A stretch of 64,000 nt of DNA from Pseudomonas anuradhapurensis (GCF_014269225.2 NZ_CP077097.1:2801001-2865000); one strand, 5' to 3'; numbered from the stretch's first letter, positions 30,201 through 38,867 are shown. Notes: generated from the sequence alone by a model not told the origin. A program made the numbers and translations.

Positions 30201-30988
30201 ACCAGCACCTCGGCGCCAACCTCGTCCAGCCAGGCTTCGACCTGTTCCAGGCATGCGCTTTCCTTGAGGCTGGCCACGGCGATCGGCAAGGGGTTGAGGC
30301 CGGCAGCCTGCAGCCGTTGGCAGAACACGTCGATGAACGCGGTGTTGGCCGCCTGCAGGTGCGAGCGGTAGAACAGCAGCGGTGCCACCGGCTGTTCGGG
30401 GTGCCACTGCGGGTACCAGTCCTCCAGCGTGGCGCTGCCCTTGGCCGGGTGATACACGGCGGTGCGCGGCAAAGGCTGCGGCTCGTCCCAGGCATAGTCG
30501 CGGCCCAGCCACTGGCTGGCCAGGCAGTTGAACAGGTTGATGGCATTGGCCTTGCCGCCCTGGCGCAAGTAGTGCCAGAGGCGCTCGGCCTGCTCGCCGC
30601 TGACACTGCCCAGGCTGGTCAGCTCCGGGTCCGGGCGGTCGTCGCCCGGCACCAGGATCAGTTGCACGCCACGGCCGGCCAGTTCGACCAGTTGCTCGAC
30701 GCCATAGCGCCAGTAACCGACGCCACCGTGCAGCGACACCAGGATGACCTTCGCATGGCGCAGTACCTGGTCGACGTACAGGTCGACCGAGGCATGGTTC
30801 TGTACCTGCATCGGGTTGGCCAGGCGCAGGCTGGGGTAATCCTCGGGCAATTGCTCGGCGGTATCGGCGAGCAATGCCAGGTGCGAATCGCCGCTGCAGA
30901 GAATCACCAGCTCGGCGGGCGTCTGGCCGAGGTCGGCAATGCTGTCATCCGGCACGAAGCCGCCGGGCTGGGTCCGCAGCAGGTGCAT
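27227..30988 (-). CDS. cobN: Cobaltochelatase large subunit CobN
   Basis: A 1253-residue protein that binds hydrogenobyrinic acid a,c-diamide and inserts cobalt, in the aerobic route to vitamin B12. Length and blocks such as NYPTRDGRIGNGVGLDTPAA, HVGKHGNLEWLPGKGVGLS and TMRTGGDDIAQAMALMGVRP are those of the CobN/ChlH family. It needs ATPase subunits; no cobS/cobT pair is near, but the ChlI/ChlD-like gene follows directly. It lies 3 bases after cobW and 1 base before the ATPase gene, so all are one operon controlled by the upstream B12 riboswitch. Confidence 0.97.
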   Translation of the reverse strand: MHLLRTQPGGFVPDDSIADLGQTPAELVILCSGDSHLALLADTAEQLPEDYPSLRLANPMQVQNHASVDLYVDQVLRHAKVILVSLHGGVGYWRYGVEQLVELAGRGVQLILVPGDDRPDPELTSLGSVSGEQAERLWHYLRQGGKANAINLFNCLASQWLGRDYAWDEPQPLPRTAVYHPAKGSATLEDWYPQWHPEQPVAPLLFYRSHLQAANTAFIDVFCQRLQAAGLNPLPIAVASLKESACLEQVEAWLDEVGAEVLVNTTGFALSSPERPNLRPFRRDIPVLQAICAQDNQPGWEASEQGLGARDLAMHIALPELDGRIITRPVSFKDMAWRSERSQSDVVCYRAHPERMDFVAELARRWVELARLPNAQKRVALVLANYPTRDGRIGNGVGLDTPAAALNILKALRAEGYPLADLPGSGTQLIQQLLGGVTNDLDLLDLRPCAQSLSLADYQAAFERLPEANRQAVLERWGPPQQDPMYRSGRLMVAGLRFGLTFVGIQPARGYQVDPSAVYHDPDLVPPHGYLAFHFWLRHAFAADAVIHVGKHGNLEWLPGKGVGLSAQCWPDALLGPLPNIYPFIVNDPGEGAQAKRRTQAVIIDHLMPPLTRAETYGPLRHLEQLADEFYEAQLLDPRRARELQRDILELVKANHIDRELQLEGQLDDAAVWLPRLDTYLCDLKESQIRDGLHVFGQSPQGRLRVDTLLALLRVERGDGRGGNASLLRVLAKALVPGFDPLDCDLGQPWQGVRPAQLLALSDEPWRTCGDTRERLELLALQVIEQALDGTVQLPAEGEWQPVHDVVQALRETVAPSLDACGNAEISGLLAALAGRFVPAGPSGAPSRGRLDVLPTGRNFYTVDVRNLPTTTAWRLGFASANLILERHLQDHGDHLRQLGLSVWGTATMRTGGDDIAQAMALMGVRPVWASGSQRVDDFEILPLSLLDRPRVDVTLRVSGFFRDAFGNLIRLFDAAVQAVAALDEPDDLNPLAARVRSERATLQAQGLDAEQAARQAGWRVFGAKPGAYGAGVQNAIDGRLWHSRDDLAEVYLNHGGYAYGGSDDGTPARAQFAQRLARVQAVLQNQDNHEHDLLDSNDYYQFQGGMLAASETLSAAAVASYHGDHSQADRPRIRTLKEELNRVIRARALNPKWIDGVKRHGYKGAFEMAATVDNLFAFDATTHLIDDHHYQSLADAYVLDPATRNFMREHNPEALRDLTERLLEAQQRGLWQAPGDYREALEEQLLDGEEQA

Positions 30989-30991
30989 GGG

Positions 30992-32059
30992 TCAGGCGCC
31001 TAGTGCCTGGCGCAGGCGCGCTTCCAGCTGGGCGGCGTCGAGGTCCTGGCCAATCAGCACCAGGCGGGTGATGCGCGGCTCGTCGGCGCGCCAGGCGCGG
31101 TCGAAGTGCTTGTCGAAACGGGTACCCACGCCTTGCACCAGCAGGCGCATCGGTTTGCCGGGGATTGCAGCGAAGCCTTTGGCGCGCAGGATGCCGAACT
31201 CCACCACCAGCTGGGTCAGGGCATCGAGCAGCAGGCTTTCGTCGGCTTCGGGCAGGTCGATGGAGATGGAGTCGAAGGCGTCGTGGTCATGATCGTCATG
31301 GTCATCACCGTCATGGTGGGAATCATGGTGGGTACGGCGGCCATCGATGTGCGCCTCGGACTCGGCGCCCACACCCAGCAGCACCTCCAGCGGCAGCTTG
31401 CCGCTGCTGGCCTCGACAACCTTGACCGCCGGAGGCAGTTCTTCGGCCACCTCGGTGCGGACCTTGGCCAGGCCTTCGGCGTCGATCAGGTCGGCCTTGT
31501 TCAGCACCACCAGGTCGGCGCTGGCCAACTGGTCGGCGAACAGTTCGTGCAGTGGCGACTCGTGGTCCAGGTTGGGGTCGAGCTTGCGCTGGGCATCGAC
31601 CTGGTCCGGGTAGGCGGCGAAGGTGCCGGCGGCCACCGCAGGGCTGTCGACCACAGTGATCACCGCGTCGACTGTGCAAGCATTGCGGATTTCCGGCCAC
31701 TGGAAGGCTTGCACCAGCGGTTTGGGCAGCGCCAGGCCGCTGGTTTCGATGAGGATATGGTCCAAGTCGCCACGGCGTGCCACCAACTCGCGCATCACCG
31801 GGAAGAACTCTTCCTGCACGGTGCAGCACAGGCAGCCGTTGGCCAGTTCGTAGACCCGACCGCTGGCTTCTTCCTCGGTGCAACCGATGCTGCACTGCTT
31901 GAGGATTTCACCGTCGATGCCCAGTTCGCCGAACTCGTTGACGATTACCGCGATGCGGCGGCCCTGGGCGTTGTCGAGCATGTGCCGCAGCAAGGTGGTC
32001 TTGCCCGAGCCGAGGAAGCCGGTGACGATGGTGACGGGGAGCTTGGCCAGTGTTTTCAT
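30992..32059 (-). CDS. cobW: CobW, COG0523-family GTPase metal chaperone
   Basis: A 355-residue G3E GTPase believed to deliver cobalt for cobalamin synthesis. The P-loop GFLGSGKTT is at residues 14-22, the metal-binding CxCC motif (NGCLCCTVQ) near residue 75, and a histidine/aspartate-rich stretch at about residues 244-270, probably extra metal ligands. ATG 32059 (MKTLAKLP) is chosen because the G-domain starts at once; the frame continues upstream without ribosome-binding support. It is the first gene after the cobalamin riboswitch and precedes cobN by 3 bases. Confidence 0.96.
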   Translation of the reverse strand: MKTLAKLPVTIVTGFLGSGKTTLLRHMLDNAQGRRIAVIVNEFGELGIDGEILKQCSIGCTEEEASGRVYELANGCLCCTVQEEFFPVMRELVARRGDLDHILIETSGLALPKPLVQAFQWPEIRNACTVDAVITVVDSPAVAAGTFAAYPDQVDAQRKLDPNLDHESPLHELFADQLASADLVVLNKADLIDAEGLAKVRTEVAEELPPAVKVVEASSGKLPLEVLLGVGAESEAHIDGRRTHHDSHHDGDDHDDHDHDAFDSISIDLPEADESLLLDALTQLVVEFGILRAKGFAAIPGKPMRLLVQGVGTRFDKHFDRAWRADEPRITRLVLIGQDLDAAQLEARLRQALGA

Positions 32060-32169
32060 GTCGCATTGCCCTTGGCAGATTGGCGCGGGCATGCAGGACG
32101 ACAGCCGCAGGCCAGGCCGGCCGGGCTTGTTCGCCACCGGATCACCCCGCCCGGTTGAAAGTCGAAAAC

Positions 32170-32362
32170 GTGCCGAGGCAGGTCTCCTGGCTCGCACCGT
32201 TCCAGTTGCTCGCCAATGCGGCAGGCTGGCGGGATGACGCCTTCCCGCGCGCGGGCGCAGTGGCTGTGTCGATCCGTTGTCGGTGCTTACAGTTGCGGGG
32301 GCAGCCGCGGCTTGTACCGCGTTCCCGTCTTAGCTTCGGCCTGGCCGAAGAACCTCGAAGTG
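32170..32362 (-). promoter_or_regulatory. Cobalamin (AdoCbl) riboswitch upstream of cobW
   Basis: On the minus strand the region contains the conserved parts in order: CGGGAACGCGGTACAAGCCG, CCCCCGCAACTGTAAGC, the core GCCACTG, GCGCGGGAAGGCGTCAT and, at the 3' end, AGCCAGGAGACCTGCC (the B12 box). The fold ends about 110 bases before the cobW ATG. It should shut off cobW-cobN-chlID when B12 is plentiful. Boundaries are approximate. Confidence 0.92.
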
Positions 32363-32544
32363 GCAAGGCTACGCAGTGGTTGGCGGGTGGTCAACCATTG
32401 CCGCTGGGGCTTGCCTCGATATGTTCAGCGCCTGGGAGTTTCGTGACTGGCCGTTCCCGATCTGCCGCGGATGTATTATGGTGGCGTGGTGCGCATATAA
32501 CAGCAGCCCGAGTGATTGGGCACTTGCAAGACAATGAGGGTGTC

Positions 32545-33564
32545 ATGAGCAACGAAAGCATTAATTGGGACAAGCTGGGTTTCGACTACATCAAGACCGA
32601 CAAACGCTACCTGTCCGTATGGCGCAATGGCGAGTGGGACAAAGGCACCCTGACCGAAGACAACGTGCTGCACATCAGTGAAGGCTCCACGGCCCTGCAC
32701 TACGGCCAGCAATGCTTCGAAGGCCTCAAGGCCTACCGCTGCAAGGACGGTTCGATCAACCTGTTCCGCCCGGACCAGAACGCCGCACGCATGCAACGCA
32801 GCTGCGCCCGCCTGCTGATGCCGCAGGTGCCGACCGATGCGTTCATCGAGGCGTGCAAGCAAGTGGTCAAGGCCAACGAGAAGTTCGTCCCGCCACATGG
32901 CAAAGGCGCCCTCTACCTGCGCCCGTTCGTGATCGGCACCGGTGACAACATTGGCGTGCGCACCGCCCCCGAGTTCATCTTCTCGATCTTCGCCATCCCG
33001 GTGGGCTCGTACTTCAAGGGTGGCATGAAGCCGCACAACTTCCAGATTTCCAGCTTCGACCGCGCGGCCCCGCAAGGCACGGGCGCGGCCAAGGTCGGTG
33101 GCAACTACGCCGCCAGCCTGCAGCCGGGTGCCGAAGCGAAGAAGGCCAATTTCGCCGACGCGATCTACCTCGACCCGCTGACCCACACCAAGATCGAGGA
33201 AGTCGGTTCGGCCAACTTCTTCGGCATCACCGCCAACAACGAGTTCGTCACGCCGAAATCGGCCTCGGTGCTGCCAGGCATCACCCGCCTGTCGCTGATG
33301 GAACTGGCGCAATCGCGCCTGGGCCTGACCGTGATCGAAGGCGATGTCGAAATCAACAAGCTGGACCGTTTCGTCGAAGCCGGCGCCTGCGGTACTGCTG
33401 CGGTGATTACCCCGATCGGCGGCATCGAGTACAACGGCAAGCTGCACGTGTTCCATGACTTGGAAAAGGTCGGCCCGGTTACCCAGAAGCTCTACAACGA
33501 GCTGACCGGCATCCAGAGCGGTGATATCGAAGCACCGGCAGGCTGGATCGTCAAAGTCGCCTGA
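32545..33564 (+). CDS. ilvE: Branched-chain amino acid aminotransferase IlvE
   Basis: A 339-residue class IV PLP aminotransferase that interconverts leucine, isoleucine and valine with their 2-oxo acids. The length and sequence fit the long (group II) BCAT type: LHYGQQCFEGLKAYR near residue 51, the PLP lysine in AAKVGGNYAASL (about residue 190), and VEEVGSANFFGI-like EEVGSANFF. ATG 32545 lies downstream of AATGAGGGTG, which can serve as a ribosome-binding site. A strong terminator follows. It is divergent from the cobalamin operon. Confidence 0.96.
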   Translation: MSNESINWDKLGFDYIKTDKRYLSVWRNGEWDKGTLTEDNVLHISEGSTALHYGQQCFEGLKAYRCKDGSINLFRPDQNAARMQRSCARLLMPQVPTDAFIEACKQVVKANEKFVPPHGKGALYLRPFVIGTGDNIGVRTAPEFIFSIFAIPVGSYFKGGMKPHNFQISSFDRAAPQGTGAAKVGGNYAASLQPGAEAKKANFADAIYLDPLTHTKIEEVGSANFFGITANNEFVTPKSASVLPGITRLSLMELAQSRLGLTVIEGDVEINKLDRFVEAGACGTAAVITPIGGIEYNGKLHVFHDLEKVGPVTQKLYNELTGIQSGDIEAPAGWIVKVA

Positions 33565-33581
33565 GGCGCCTTGGCGGAATG

Positions 33582-33620
33582 AAAACGGGGCATGCCAGCG
33601 ATGGCATGCCCCGTTTTTTG
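33582..33620. terminator. Strong Rho-independent terminator, probably bidirectional
   Basis: ACGGGGCATGCC and GGCATGCCCCGT form a perfect stem around a 6-base loop, with an A run before and six T residues after. It separates ilvE from the convergent PACE gene. Confidence 0.92.
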
Positions 33621-33643
33621 GCATTCAAGGAACTTGCGCGCGC

Positions 33644-34099
33644 CTACAGGGTGCGTGTCGGGCTGGTGACTGGTGCAGCACGGCGCTGCAGGAACAGGTG
33701 CCGTGCCCTGTCGAACGCCCAGTTGTACAGCACGGTGTAAGGCAGGATGATCACGAAGAAGCCCAGCTCCACCATGAACGCCTGCACCAGGGAGATATCC
33801 AGCATCCACGCCGCCAGCGGCAGGCACCAGACCACCAGCCCCGCCTCGAAACCCAGGCCGTGCACGAACCGTGCGCGGGCCGTCCAGTGGATCCGCTCAA
33901 GCCGTACATGGCGATCGACCAGCGCGTTGTAGACCATGTTCCACAGCATCGCGATCAGCGACAGCAGCACCGCCAGCATCCCTGTCGTTGCCAGCGACTT
34001 GCCCATGATCCAGGACAACAGCGGCGCACACAGCAGCACGGCGAACACTTCATAACCAACGGCATGAACCAGGCGTTCAATGAAGGAAACGTTTTTCAT
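33644..34099 (-). CDS. PACE-family (AceI-like) multidrug efflux transporter
   Basis: A 151-residue inner-membrane protein with four predicted spans arranged as two repeats, each the bacterial transmembrane pair domain. Family marks are HAVGYEVFA near the N terminus, LWNMVYN, HGLGFEAGLV and LPYTVLYNWAFD. PACE pumps export chlorhexidine and other biocides by proton exchange in relatives. I favour ATG 34099 (MKNVSF); ATG 34114 adds five residues. A LysR gene is divergent and 93 bases away, a usual arrangement for control of such pumps. Confidence 0.9.
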   Translation of the reverse strand: MKNVSFIERLVHAVGYEVFAVLLCAPLLSWIMGKSLATTGMLAVLLSLIAMLWNMVYNALVDRHVRLERIHWTARARFVHGLGFEAGLVVWCLPLAAWMLDISLVQAFMVELGFFVIILPYTVLYNWAFDRARHLFLQRRAAPVTSPTRTL

Positions 34100-34192
34100 G
34101 GCAAAGCCCATCATATTGCTTGAGTCGTGCTTCCCATTTTCTTTGTTAAAACTGATACTCGCGACATAGCTACCATCGGTTTTATCAATACC

Positions 34193-35047
34193 ATGCGCTA
34201 CTCACCCGAAGCTCTGCTCGCCTTTGTCGAAGCCGCATCGCTGGGCTCGTTCTCCGCGGCAGCGCGCAAGCTGCGTAAAAGCCAGTCCACCATCAGCATC
34301 GCCATCGCCAATTTCGAGGCTGATATCGGCTGCCCATTGTTCGACCGCAGCGGTCGCCACCCCACCTTGAACCAAGCGGGCCGGCAAGTGTTGAGCCATG
34401 TCGAGGCGATTCTCGATGCCAGCGCCCAGCTTGATGCCTTGGCGGTACGGCTGGCGGAAAAGGTCGAGGCATTGGTGTCGGTGGTGATGTCGGACAGTTA
34501 CAGCGTCACCTTCCAGGGCGCGCTGATGGCCCGCTTTGCCGAGCGTTATCCGCATACCGAACTGCGCTGCGGCCCGTCCGAAGATGCCGATGTCATCGAG
34601 CTGATCCAGCAGGGCCTGGCGCAGATCGGCATCCTTGCCGCGCAACCTGGATACCCCGCAGACGTGGCCGTCGCCCGCTTGCCGGAGCAGGCGGAGTTCG
34701 GTGTGTACGTGGCCAGCGATCACCCGTTGGCGAACCGGGCTCCGTTGCAAATGCAGCACCTTGAAAGCACGCGCCAGCTGTACATCAGGACCTATGCCCC
34801 CAGCCCGCATCAAGGCCGCGGCCAGGCCTGGTCGGCGCCGGACTACCTCACCCTGCTGGAGTTCGCCGTGCGCGGATTCGGCTGGGCCGAACTGCCCAGG
34901 GCGCTGGTGGCGCGGTTTGGCAACGGGTTGCTGGAGCTGCAGGTGGCCGGTTACCCACGGCGTGTCGCCATGGATGTGGTCTGGTCAGGCAGGCAGGCGC
35001 TGGGGCCTGCTGGGCAGTGGCTGGTGCGGCAGATGTTGAGGCAGTAG
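34193..35047 (+). CDS. LysR-family regulator next to the PACE pump
   Basis: A 284-residue LysR protein with the helix-turn-helix at residues 3-60 (SFSAAARKLRKSQSTISIAIANFE). ATG 34193 (MRYSPEALLAF) fits the family; the upstream ATG 34127 would add 22 unusual residues. The gene is divergent from the PACE transporter and is likely its regulator. The following 254 bases (35048-35301) contain no recognisable gene. Confidence 0.9.
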   Translation: MRYSPEALLAFVEAASLGSFSAAARKLRKSQSTISIAIANFEADIGCPLFDRSGRHPTLNQAGRQVLSHVEAILDASAQLDALAVRLAEKVEALVSVVMSDSYSVTFQGALMARFAERYPHTELRCGPSEDADVIELIQQGLAQIGILAAQPGYPADVAVARLPEQAEFGVYVASDHPLANRAPLQMQHLESTRQLYIRTYAPSPHQGRGQAWSAPDYLTLLEFAVRGFGWAELPRALVARFGNGLLELQVAGYPRRVAMDVVWSGRQALGPAGQWLVRQMLRQ

Positions 35048-35301
35048 GCGGATCGCGCCGGCAGCCAGCCGAAGCTGCTGGGCAGCCCGCTCGCACAAGA
35101 GCGCTAAACCGAAGATTCCTACGATGTTTTAGGAAGCTTGTTGCTCGCCCTTCAGCCCTGCCGCCACCCGGCGAACCCAGAGACCACGACGACGTGCTTT
35201 GGCGTGAATTCGCTCTGCGTTTGGCCCCGAAGGTGAACTGGCCGGTCGACATGGACCTGGAATCGCGAACCGCGCCCTGAACCCTCACGGGACTCGCCCC
35301 C

Positions 35302-36195
35302 TCAATCCTCCGCCGGCACCTCCACCACCTTCCAGCTGTCATCCGGGTCGAAGCGCTTCATCTGCCTGGCCAGGTGGTCACCTTGCGGCCCGAGGTCCTT
35401 CTCGAACACCTCGCCGTCATGGCTGATCATGAAGCTCATCACCCCGCTGTCGTCGTACTTCGCCGGCCAGGCGACCATGGCAAAGCCGCGGCTCATGTGC
35501 TTGCCGATCAGGTAGCTGTAGGCACCGCCGGGGGCGGATGGGCCTTGTGCGTCGAGGATGCGGAAGTGGTAGCCATACCACGCGTCGCCGACCACGTCCT
35601 GGCCAAACAGCGGGCCCAGTGGGCTGACTTGCCCGTCGCCGTCATCATCCCAGTACAACCCGTCATGCTTGCCAGGTTCGCTGAAGATCTTCTGCGCATA
35701 TTCCAGCGCGCCGTCACCGTTACGGTCCTGAGTGGCGTAGTCCATCTGCGCGTCGTGGTAGGCCAATAGTGATTGCATGGCCCCCAACTCGTTGCGGCCA
35801 ATACGCCGGGCGCGGATTTCGGCACTGCCGGCCTTGAGGTCGAAGCGCCAGCCCTGGCTACCTTGAGTTAGCGGGATGGGCAGCGTCCAGTGTTCACTGC
35901 CCACCGCGAGGATGGCCTTGCCATCCCCCGACCTGTCGATGCTGTGCTGCGCGCGATACTGCTCCAGGAACGTGTCCACGTCACTGCGTTGCACACCGCC
36001 GCGCGGTATGTAGATACGCCAGTCATCGCCCAGCAGCTGGGCCAGACGGGCTTCATCGGGTTTCTCCTCGCCCAGCGCCGCAACGAAGGCGTCCACGGCC
36101 TTTTCTGGCGTGGCGAAGGCTTCCTGCGCCGCAGCCACGGTTGGCCAAAGCAGACCCGCTGCGATTAGCAGCGCCGCTATCGATAGACGGTTCAT
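35302..36195 (-). CDS. Secreted DUF2950 protein with EF-hand-like loops
   Basis: A 297-residue protein with a signal peptide (residues 1-23). The DUF2950 domain covers most of the rest; its role is not known. Three Asp-rich loops resemble calcium-binding EF-hand loops: DRSGDGKAI (87-95), DRNGDGALEY (157-166) and DDDGDGQVS (183-191). The start overlaps the stop of the upstream DUF3300 gene by 4 bases (ATGA), so the two are translated as a unit. The pair is usually found together, which suggests a joint envelope function. Confidence 0.85.
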   Translation of the reverse strand: MNRLSIAALLIAAGLLWPTVAAAQEAFATPEKAVDAFVAALGEEKPDEARLAQLLGDDWRIYIPRGGVQRSDVDTFLEQYRAQHSIDRSGDGKAILAVGSEHWTLPIPLTQGSQGWRFDLKAGSAEIRARRIGRNELGAMQSLLAYHDAQMDYATQDRNGDGALEYAQKIFSEPGKHDGLYWDDDGDGQVSPLGPLFGQDVVGDAWYGYHFRILDAQGPSAPGGAYSYLIGKHMSRGFAMVAWPAKYDDSGVMSFMISHDGEVFEKDLGPQGDHLARQMKRFDPDDSWKVVEVPAED

Positions 36196-37655
36196 CGACG
36201 GCCACCTCCCCCGCGGCGTACAGGCGCACTGGGCCGGAAGATCGTGTGCCCGGCGGCACGCGACGCGCCTGGCCGCTGGGCGAACGACTGGCTGGTGCGA
36301 CCACGGCTGGCCTGCATGCTGGTGCGCGACGGCGCTCGCACGCCATCAAAGGCATTGTTGCGGGCCCGACCGGCACTGCTGCCGGGCCGGTTCTGCGCGA
36401 GTTGCCGCGCCTGGCCTTCACCCTGCCTGCGCGGGGTCACCTGGTTGTTCTGCAGGCGCGCCTGAGTGCTGCGAGCGTCCTGACGGCGCTCGGCTGCCCT
36501 GGTGTCGTTGGCACGCGTTTGCAGGCGGTTGCCCACCGTATTGCCTGCTTGCGCCTCGCGCATCTGCTGGCGCGCCTGGCGATTGCTGGTGGCCGGCCGT
36601 TCGATACCAGCCCGGTCCATGGACGCTCGGGCCTTGTCGCGGGCCTGGGCGCGCTGGGCGTCATCACCACGGAAGGCGGTACGCTGGCTGGCACCGTCGA
36701 GCTGGCGACCATATTGCTGCCGGCTGCGGGCATCGCGGTACGGCACGCCGTCGCGGTTGGCGGCGTTGTGCTGCCATTTGTTCTGGGTGTTGCTGATGCG
36801 GTTGTTGGCATTGATGTTGTTGTAGCGGTCGACGTCGATATCGATGTCGTGGTTGTCCCAGTCGCAGTCCCCCCACAACGAGGCGACGATCGCCACGCCG
36901 GTACCAAAGGCCAGGCCGGCAACCAGCGCGGAACCGGGGTAGTACATGGGCGGCGGCGGGTAATACGGCGGCGGCGAGGCTGGGTAGGCCCAGCTGCCAT
37001 AAGCAGTGGTTGGGTTATAGCTGGGCACGTACACCACTTGCGGGTCGGCCGGCTCGATGACGATGGTGGTGGGCGGGCTGCTGGCCGCGACCACCTGGGT
37101 TGTGCCACTGCTGGCGGCCGGCGCTGGTGCCGGGGCGGCCTGCACGGTCACGTTCTGGTACTGGTTGCTCTGCAGGTTACCCGCCGCCTGGGCCTGGTGA
37201 CGCAGGCGCTGCACGCCGCCCATGACATCGTCGGGCTGCGCGAGGAAGGCATCGCCCAGCCGCTGCACCCACACCGGGTCCTGGCCCAAGGTGGCCAAAA
37301 CCTGGGGGAAGGCCACCAACGCTTGTACGCTGGGGTCCCAGGGCTGGTTCGCCACCTGCTTGACGGCCGCGTCACCAGAGGCCTTGGGGTTGGCCTTGGA
37401 CCAGCTCACCGCTTCGCTGACCTGCCCAGGGTAGGTGGCGGCCATCAGCACCTGGGCCAGCAAGGCATCGGGGTACAGGGCAATGGGCGCGAGCATCTGG
37501 TCCAGTTGTTCCTGGCTGAACACCGGGTCCTTGGCCACCACCGTCTCGGCTTGCGGTGCCGGGTCCGGGGCGGGTACGTCTTCTGCCGACACCGGGCCAG
37601 GCATTGCGCTCAGATACAGCAGCACCGACAACACCATTGACAATGGCTTGCGCAT
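36192..37655 (-). CDS. Secreted DUF3300 protein
   Basis: A 487-residue exported protein, signal peptide about residues 1-24 (MRKPLSMVLSVLLYLSA). The conserved DUF3300 domain fills residues 45-280 (FSQEQLDQMLAPIALYPDALLAQVLMAATYP). A Pro/Tyr stretch (SPPPYYPPPPMYYPG), a possible membrane or glycine-rich span and a long basic, Gln/Arg-rich tail follow. The tail is low-complexity and probably disordered. ATG 37655 is chosen because upstream frame lacks a signal peptide. It forms a two-gene operon with the DUF2950 gene. Confidence 0.85.
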   Translation of the reverse strand: MRKPLSMVLSVLLYLSAMPGPVSAEDVPAPDPAPQAETVVAKDPVFSQEQLDQMLAPIALYPDALLAQVLMAATYPGQVSEAVSWSKANPKASGDAAVKQVANQPWDPSVQALVAFPQVLATLGQDPVWVQRLGDAFLAQPDDVMGGVQRLRHQAQAAGNLQSNQYQNVTVQAAPAPAPAASSGTTQVVAASSPPTTIVIEPADPQVVYVPSYNPTTAYGSWAYPASPPPYYPPPPMYYPGSALVAGLAFGTGVAIVASLWGDCDWDNHDIDIDVDRYNNINANNRISNTQNKWQHNAANRDGVPYRDARSRQQYGRQLDGASQRTAFRGDDAQRAQARDKARASMDRAGIERPATSNRQARQQMREAQAGNTVGNRLQTRANDTRAAERRQDARSTQARLQNNQVTPRRQGEGQARQLAQNRPGSSAGRARNNAFDGVRAPSRTSMQASRGRTSQSFAQRPGASRAAGHTIFRPSAPVRRGGGGRR

Positions 37656-37826
37656 CGCTTCTCTCCACGAGGCCGGACCGCGTGGGTTAAGGGTAGCAAC
37701 GGCCATGCTTTTGGCCAGATGCACAGGCGCAAACTTTTCATGCACCAAAGTTGCCAGCTGCAGCAGCTCGTTACCGGCCTCTTCGCGGGTGATGCAGTGC
37801 CCATCCAGGTCCTTGGAGAAGGCACC

Positions 37827-38486
37827 TCAACCCCCCAGGGCAATGATCGCCAGGATCAACGCCGCCCCGACAGCCGCCAGGACCACTCCGGTCAACTGGG
37901 TGCGACCACCGGAATACCGCGCCAGCAGCCAGCCTGCCAGGTACAGCATGGCCAGGGCCACCAGGTGAGATACGCGGATGGCCGTGGCAGTGGTATCGAT
38001 CAGCAAGAACGGGATCACCACCGGGAACGTCGCCACCACCACCAGCAGGAACGTGGCCAGGGCGGCCTTGAAATCGTCCAGCCCCAGGCGGGCCGGTATC
38101 GGGCGGGCGGCATCCCGCAGCATACGCTCGCGCAGCACTTCAAGCCCGTCCTCATCCAACGCCAGGCTGATGCGCGCCGGCAACGCAGCGGCAATCAGCC
38201 TGCGCGCCTGGCTGCCCTCGCCGGCCTGCATGCGGGCCAGCAGCGTACGGCTGCGGGTGCGCTCGGTCCAGGTGCGCAGCAGGTAGATGACTGCATCGGC
38301 CAGGCCCCAGGCCAGGTTGCAGCCGAACGCGGCAATCAGCATCAGCCGGGCATCTTCGCGCCCCGCCGTGGCTACGCTCAGCGAGCCGATGAAGGTCATG
38401 GCCATCAACAGCCCGAAGATCACTTCGGTAATACGGTCAATCGGCTCCAGCACTCCCCATTTGCGCGGTTGCTCGTCTTGCCCCAT
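37827..38486 (-). CDS. VIT1/CCC1-like membrane protein
   Basis: A 219-residue protein with five predicted membrane spans: about residues 18-37, 47-70, 145-168, 175-195 and 198-218, separated by a charged cytoplasmic region (75-140). The topology is that of vacuolar-iron-transporter family proteins, which move Fe or Mn, but the metal-binding residues of plant VIT1 are not obvious, so transport is unproven. ATG 38486 has GGGAGGG upstream; the adjacent GTG at 38489 is too close. It stands alone. Confidence 0.75.
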   Translation of the reverse strand: MGQDEQPRKWGVLEPIDRITEVIFGLLMAMTFIGSLSVATAGREDARLMLIAAFGCNLAWGLADAVIYLLRTWTERTRSRTLLARMQAGEGSQARRLIAAALPARISLALDEDGLEVLRERMLRDAARPIPARLGLDDFKAALATFLLVVVATFPVVIPFLLIDTTATAIRVSHLVALAMLYLAGWLLARYSGGRTQLTGVVLAAVGAALILAIIALGG

Positions 38487-38615
38487 CACGCCCTCCCGGT
38501 TCTGCAGGAACCATCGATAGTCACTATCAAGAACGGCAATTTCTGCCCAATGGCCTGGCCGAATACCCTGGCTCCATCGACTTGACCTTCACCACACCGT
38601 TCCTGGAGCTACCCG

Positions 38616-38867
38616 ATGAACACCCTGGCCCGCCTGCTGTCCGCCACCCTTGCCACTGTTGCGATCGCCAGCGCCAGCGGCTGTGCCAACCACCCCGAAC
38701 TGCGCCCCTACAGCGCCGAAGAAACCCGCCAGCTGCAACTCGAGGCGCTGCAACGGCGTGGCCTGTCGCTGGACGATTACGAGCAGCAACGGCGGGTGAT
38801 CCAGCGTGCCGGCAGCCTGCCTGTGGTGACCGAAGCCACCGACAGCGACGGTTCGCGCAACGGCTGA
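38616..38867 (+). CDS. Small predicted lipoprotein
   Basis: An 83-residue protein whose first 22 residues form a lipoprotein signal ending in ASASGC, the cysteine being residue 23. The mature part is short, charged and probably helical (SAEETRQLQLEALQRRGLS). Its function is unknown. It has a reasonable ribosome-binding site (GGAGCTACCCG) and precedes the porin gene by 81 bases on the same strand. Confidence 0.8.
   Translation: MNTLARLLSATLATVAIASASGCANHPELRPYSAEETRQLQLEALQRRGLSLDDYEQQRRVIQRAGSLPVVTEATDSDGSRNG

Noticed and set aside
35017..35280. 87-codon frame after the LysR gene
   Set aside because: It overlaps the LysR coding end in another frame, has no recognisable sequence and lacks a ribosome-binding site.
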